Shown here piece after piece: positions 59,498-64,000 of a stretch of 64,000 nt of DNA. A program made the position numbers and the translations under genes. The notes under the pieces were generated by a model that did not search any database, had not been told where the DNA came from, and saw only the letters and a program-made list of their open reading frames with translations. Origin of the DNA: Diphasiastrum complanatum (lineage: Eukaryota > Streptophyta > Lycopodiopsida > Lycopodiales > Lycopodiaceae); assembly GCA_029204225.1 (NCBI GenBank), contig CM055109.1, forward strand, positions 44,331,054 to 44,395,053. The letters run 5' to 3'. Numbering within the stretch: the first letter of the stretch is position 1; every line of letters begins with the position of its first letter.

Positions 59498-60223
59498 CTA
59501 CAACATCTGCACTCCCCTTATAGGTATGTCCAAATTCCAATAGGGCATCTCCATACTTTTCAAATGATGAGCTAGAGTCAACTCCTGGAATAACTGGCCA
59601 GTTGACTTGAGAGCTCTTTGAATTGTAGCAATTGTATCTAGAGACTCCGCTCTGCTGGCTACTTTTTCCACCTCCTCCTCCACAATATCGCCTTCATCCA
59701 AGTAGTCAAGAGCATCTACATCGATGAAACCATCTTGTTTTTGAGAAGAGGGGTCTTCTGCTTTTTCCTCGGCCTTTGAGCTTTTTCCTTGATCTATCTG
59801 AAGGTCTACTATGGCATGTGTTGCTTCAGTGTTGTCTTCTGCTTTTTTTTCTTGAGTGAGGTCAGCTGCAAATATATTTTTTGCTTGTGTGGTTGTAGGC
59901 AGCTCCCTTTCTCCCTCCCCTGAACTTGTTGCATGTGGTTAGTGTTGGATTGCCACCACAAAATCGACTACTTGTTGTATGCGAGGGGGTGATGTCATCA
60001 CTTGGATGGACTCTGTTGGTGATTGGGACCTGGACCTAGCAAGAGGTGATTGCACTCGTGGTGACTATGTCTGCTAAGTATCCATTAGCTGTAGCTATTG
60101 TGAGGAGGTGGCAAGTGATGTCCTTCTGGTCCTGGTTCTTCTTGTGTACAATTTGTCTTCCTCCTCGTCCTCGTTGTCATTATTGCTTGAAAATGGTACA
60201 TCTTCATAACCAGCCATCCTTTG
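59498..60223 (-). pseudogene. Degenerate acidic ORF, function unknown
   Basis: One frame on the minus strand from ATG at about 60223 (MAGYEDVPFSSNNDNEDEEE) runs for about 240 codons with only four or five stops. It is rich in Glu, Asp, Ser, Gln and Lys, with a more ordered C-terminus (ATIQRALKSTGQLFQELTLA) ending at 59498. Few stops for so long a frame suggest a recent death or stop-containing introns. It may be the extra ORF or gag linker of an unidentified retroelement. Confidence 0.35.
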
Positions 60224-60475
60224 TTTCTTTCTAGGGGTCAACTTTTTTGTCTTTGATGGTGGTGGGCATTAGGACAGTTAATAAAGTGGCTCAAACAACC
60301 TCGCTATTGAATGATCTCTATTCATTAATAATGTAACCTTATTTTGCCTAATTTGGTGAAGTTTTGCTACAATTGTCTAGTTTCTTGATTTTTGGCTTAT
60401 TTTCTTGATTTCTTGCATTTTCATTATATTAATAGATTAGATGTTTGAATTCTAAGGTTGGCACATGAAAATTTT

Positions 60476-60487
60476 GGTATCAGAGCA
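60476..60487 (+). other. Possible tRNA-iMet primer binding site
   Basis: TGGTATCAGAGC matches the copia and chromovirus PBS exactly over 12 bases. The bases before it (AAAATTT) do not form a clean LTR end, and no LTR pair was found. Confidence 0.4.
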
Positions 60488-61169
60488 TTAGATCCTTTCC
60501 TTATCAAATTTGGTGAATTTTGTTAAGTTTGGTAGAGTTTCTTGTTCTAGTTTTCTTGTTTAGTCAATTTCCAGCAAGTTTTGGTTCAATTTTTGACCTT
60601 TTTTGATTTGGAGCTATAATGGCCAAGTTATGGCCATTTTAGTGTTTTCTTTCCAATTTTAGTTAATGATAGTTTTTGCAATCTGTTTACCTCCATTTTT
60701 GGCTGAATTTTCTTCCAAAATTTCTGACTATAATTTTATAGAATTGTAGATCTCACAACCAATTTCCAGCCAGATTGGTTGAGAATTGACAAAGTCATCG
60801 CAATTATTGTGAAAGGAGATCTAAATCTAGTTTTTGGTAGAGATTTGGGAGAGAAGCACTTCAATTTTTTATTTTTGAAATTCTGCTCCTTTGTAAAAAA
60901 AAATTCATTTTTTTCATTATGAAGTTTCATTAGAATCACCCTAAATAAAATGACCTATCCCTACCTACGCGCAGCCCTAACCCTAAGGCCTACATAAACC
61001 CTTTTATAAAAAAAAAATTTGCCACGCCTTGCTCCGCAGCCCGACACCCTCTAGTCCCTCTTCCATCTGGACCGAGCCGAATATCATGCCAGCCTCACGC
61101 CACGCTCCCAACTCGACCGAGTCTCTCTCTGGCCGAGCCGAGTCTCCACGCTGATTTTCCTCCCACCGG
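60488..61169. other. Interval with no gene recognised
   Basis: AT-rich to 61020, then a GC-rich stretch (61021-61230) with repeated CCGAGCCGA words. It could be a retroelement leader or a 5' UTR. Confidence 0.35.
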
Positions 61170-62170
61170 CTAATCCCCGCCCTCTGGAGTTCTCGGTTGA
61201 CAGACCATCCTCCTGTCGGCTAACCCCCTGCAGCTTTTTCTTCGTGATAGACTTCCATTTCTCAGGACTTTCTCTGTCATTCTCTTTATGCTACAGCGAT
61301 GGCGCTTGGTCTCGGGTTGATTCAACGTTGTGGCCTTATTGCAATTCACTTGGTTCTGAACTTGTTCACCTACTGTATGTTCTCCTTCGTCAGCTTGCTG
61401 AGCAAGGCCTAGTAAGAAGTCTAATGCATCCTTGTATTGGTGCCAATCAATTTCAGTGCGACGCATCTTTCTCTCAGATCTTAACTTATCAATAGTGAGT
61501 TTACTTTCCTCACTGTAGCACCAGTCGCAAATCAAATTCCTTGGATGTTATGTTAGGACCTGCGCACATAAAGTAATCAATCAGAAATGAAGGAACTCGA
61601 ATGCAGCCCTGCAAATCGGCTTACTATTTGGGTGACTATTGGCAAAATCAAATATAATTTTTGGACACTAAGATAGCTAATCAGGTAGACTCAGTAATTT
61701 CATGTTCAATATAATGGTAGTATCATTATATATGATTAGTCTAGTACTCAAAATAGCATCCTCTTCTGCAATTTTCCCAACATATTCTAAATAGTCATGA
61801 GGTATCAAAGAAACAAGTAGAAAAATAAAGCTTATGTATGTTGACTGGAACAATTCAGCATAAAACCTCACATCTCCACACATAGTGCACTCTTGTTCTG
61901 GCAAGTTTCTGAACATATTTTCCTCTGAGATTGGCACAGTGAAATCATCAGATGTCGCGGTCTTCAACTCGTCATTCTCAAGTCTAGCTACCTTTCCGTG
62001 ATACACCCCAAATGGCACTCTTCAGTAAATGCCTAGCTGGAAACACTTATCAACGCTATCACTTTCAGGATTGTACGTAGGAATCACGAGTACCCATTCT
62101 CCGATCAATGCAGCTATCATATGTATCTCTCATAAGTCTTGAAAGATGTTCAGGATGCTATTAAATCAGA
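61170..62170 (-). pseudogene. Gene-like minus-strand patches, possible host gene remnant
   Basis: Patches in order on the minus strand: near 62120-62030 (IGEWVLVIPTYNPESDSVDK); 62018-61677 (MPFGVYHGKVARLENDELKT then TVPISEENMFRNLPEQECTM, ELFQSTYISFIFLLVSLIP); a possible intron ending TATGTGCGCAG near 61560; and 61555-61170 (GPNITSKEFDLRLVLQ, then in another frame DWHQYKDALDFLLGLAQQAD). The composition is that of ordinary protein, unlike the retroelements nearby. The family is not recognised, and frameshifts and stops argue for a pseudogene or for missed introns. Confidence 0.35.
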
Positions 62171-62402
62171 ATGTTCACAAAAAAAGAGAAAAGAAAATAA
62201 AATGGCTGAGGAAAAGTGATCAGACCTCTGAGCTTAAAGTTTAACTCTTCAAAAGTCTTTGTATTTGCTCTAATCAGAAAAATCCAAGCATATTGTCATC
62301 GCGTAACTACACCTTGCTAAATTTGATTTTCATATCACTTCAAAAATCTTCCCAAGATTGCAATCCACAATTACAAGATTTGGTTATTCCACATCGATTC
62401 CA

Positions 62403-62897
62403 ATGGATTGGGATTATGAACAAGAGGATGACAATCAGTCATACTGTGATGACAGTTATGACAATGATGTGGAGGGATAATGGGATCAAGGGGACGATTA
62501 CATCGAAGATTATGACCAAGATGACGAAATCGCTGATGACGATCAATATCAAGACCAGAACGACGATTTTGCTAATGATGATTAGTATCAAGACTACAAC
62601 GACACTTCTGAACTTGACCATTACTCTGAAGATTTCAACAATGAACAACAAAACGAAGAACAACACGAACCAGTCATTGACGATTTCTCTGCAGACGAAG
62701 CAGTTGAACCATTCGATGGTCAGGATGAACTAGAGTTTAATGATGGTGATTATCAAGGTCAAGATCAATTCCAATTTACTACTGAAGATCAGTTTGAAGC
62801 GATAAATGTGGATGAGCAACAACAGGTGCAATGTGGAACCGAAGATCACTACGAGCCCATGGATCAATTTTATGATCTTGAAGAACTCAAAAGATGA
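62403..62897 (+). pseudogene. Extremely acidic Asp/Gln/Tyr-rich ORF, function unknown
   Basis: The frame opens with ATG at 62403 (MDWDYEQEDDNQSYCDDSYD) and continues for 164 codons, interrupted by TAA (about 62478) and TAG (about 62583). About half of the residues are Asp, Glu, Gln, Asn or Tyr. It ends DQFYDLEELKR at a TGA. The segments downstream, in other frames, may continue the same protein. Confidence 0.4.
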
Positions 62898-63261
62898 CAT
62901 CACCAAGGTGCAGAACAACATTTCGATCATAATGGATAATGTTGACTATGAGGCCTATGAAGATGCCTATGAAAGTGAGAAAATTGACAGAAATGAAGGA
63001 TGTTCTCTCTATGTCACCACGGGTATGATAGGTACATCATTTGCTTACACAAATGATTTTAAGGAGGGAAGGAATATTATTGTGGCAAGTGGAGCAACAA
63101 TTTCCAATCCCTATGTCAATTTTGTGAGAAGTCTAACGCCTTCAACTCAACAACATTGGGTCAACATTCATGCCAAATCAAGTATTAATGTAGACCCTAC
63201 TATCAGTAAAGTGACCAGTGGAACAAAGGAAATATTATATACACTTTTAACTACCATATAG
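62880..63261 (+). pseudogene. Continuation segment of acidic ORF
   Basis: It lies in a second frame relative to the segment before it: NSKDDITKVQNNISIIMDNV, YEDAYESEKIDRNEG, then GTSFAYTNDFKEGRNIIVAS, ending at TAG. It is less acidic, with more hydrophobic residues. It is probably the same broken gene as 62403-62897. Confidence 0.35.
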
Positions 63262-63343
63262 GATAGTACCGAACAAACAAAACAAACATTACAAGAAAGG
63301 TCAGATGGGAAGAAATGTACAACAAGATGGTCGCTCGTTTTGA

Positions 63344-64000
63344 CTCTATCTTGCAATTAGTTGTGGTATTCCACAACAACCAACTGATATTCAAACTACT
63401 AATCATGAATGGTGTACCACTGTTGATGTCTATGAAACAACACTCACTCTAATCCAAGGGCAAACTTCCAAGTCGAAGGAAGATATCGATCGAGATGTTT
63501 TGAGCAAACAAGATCATGAATCTTCTGATGAGGCTGATGATTACGAGGAAGAAAGCAAATTTCTTAATATCGATCTATCTTCCAAGGATACAAAACAATA
63601 TCAGCACAGCACCAATGGACAAGTGGATGAAGACCAATTTGAGAATCCAAATCAAGTCTTGTCCACCGACAGTTGTAGTGATCAGATTGAAGGTCAAAAT
63701 AAAGGGAAATATTATGAGAAAAGCGAACTTCTACAATTACAGTTAAGTCATGGAGTACAATCCAATTGTCTGGAGTTATGCTCTACTCTACAAATCAGGG
63801 GTTATGACCATATTATTGATAATGATCTATATGGAATTATTCCTAAACATGGATCAATTGGGTGGCATAACACTGATTTAAAATTTAAATACCAATACAT
63901 CAACGAGCTTTTTGATGATGAAATTGGTATTAGCATTGCTTCAAGGAAGTCGATATTAAGAGACACATATCAAGATTTGAAGCAAAGTCACACCGGATTA
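63344..64000 (+). CDS. Open reading frame running off the window, function unknown
   Basis: From after a TGA at 63341 the third frame is open to the window end, about 219 codons without a stop. It reads CGIPQQPTDIQTTNHEWC, EDIDRDVLSKQDHESSDEAD, an acidic Ser/Gln-rich part, then a more ordered end (RGYDHIIDNDLYGIIPKHGS and YQYINELFDDEIGISIASRK). No start Met or splice site is clear. With the two preceding segments it looks like one long acidic protein broken by frameshifts, or a gene with introns. No domain was recognised. Confidence 0.4.

Noticed and set aside
62293-62733. Met/Thr/Ile-rich plus-strand ORF of 146 codons
   Set aside because: It is a shifted frame of the Asp/Gln-rich sequence starting at 62403. 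Its repetitive composition follows from GAT/GAC/CAA codons read out of frame.

Overview
This is nuclear DNA from a land plant with a repeat-dense genome. The evidence is an intact plant-type cytoplasmic initiator tRNA-Met gene, many Ty1/copia and Ty3/gypsy retrotransposons of plant type (primer sites for tRNA-iMet and tRNA-Asp, a chromodomain integrase, an Athila/Tat-like pol), MITE-like elements and very long CT/GA microsatellites. The sequence does not allow a species call. No plastid, mitochondrial or bacterial segment was recognised. Apart from the tRNA gene, nothing looks like a confidently intact host gene.

Layout. 1-4.9 kb: 3' part of an Athila/Tat-like Ty3 element, with a scrap of RNase H, a broken extra ORF of about 1000 codons behind its own TATA box, and a 3' LTR abutting a (GA)n tract. 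5-9 kb: integrase scraps, a (CT)n tract and the tRNA-iMet gene (7607-7678). 9-12.1 kb: minus-strand copia (family A). 12.1-13.7 kb: plus-strand copia (family C). 13.7-15.4 kb: no gene seen. 15.4-18.2 kb: internally deleted chromovirus. 18.2-19.9 kb: family A copia 3' end and LTR. 19.9-20.7 kb: minus copia (family E). 20.7-23.5 and 25.8-31.6 kb: family B copia. 31.6-33.6 kb: minus family B copia. 33.8-35.1 kb: an unassigned minus-strand protein relic. 35.1-38.1 kb: Athila/Tat-like pol. 40-43.4 kb: minus-strand gag, leader, tRNA-Asp primer site and LTR of the same kind of element. 44-45.2 kb: a truncated family A LTR and a MITE. 45.3-47.1 kb: an acidic gag-like relic. 47-49.6 kb: no gene seen. 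50.1-59.3 kb: minus copia (family D) split by a later family A insertion (53046-57069) with a perfect 5-bp target duplication. 59.3-64 kb: degenerate acidic ORFs, a gene-like minus-strand patch and an open frame that runs off the window.

How it fits together. The window records nested retrotransposition. Copia primer sites complement the 3' end of the tRNA encoded at 7.6 kb. The Athila-like LTRs end just before a tRNA-Asp primer site, and their U5 also carries the complement of further parts of tRNA-Asp. Almost every pol copy here lacks or has mutated its reverse-transcriptase catalytic core, so these elements could only have moved with enzyme supplied from elsewhere. The three Athila-like pieces (5' LTR-PBS-gag, PR-RT-RNaseH-IN, extra ORF-3' LTR) together give the layout of one element family. 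Family labels (A-F) are local names for this window.
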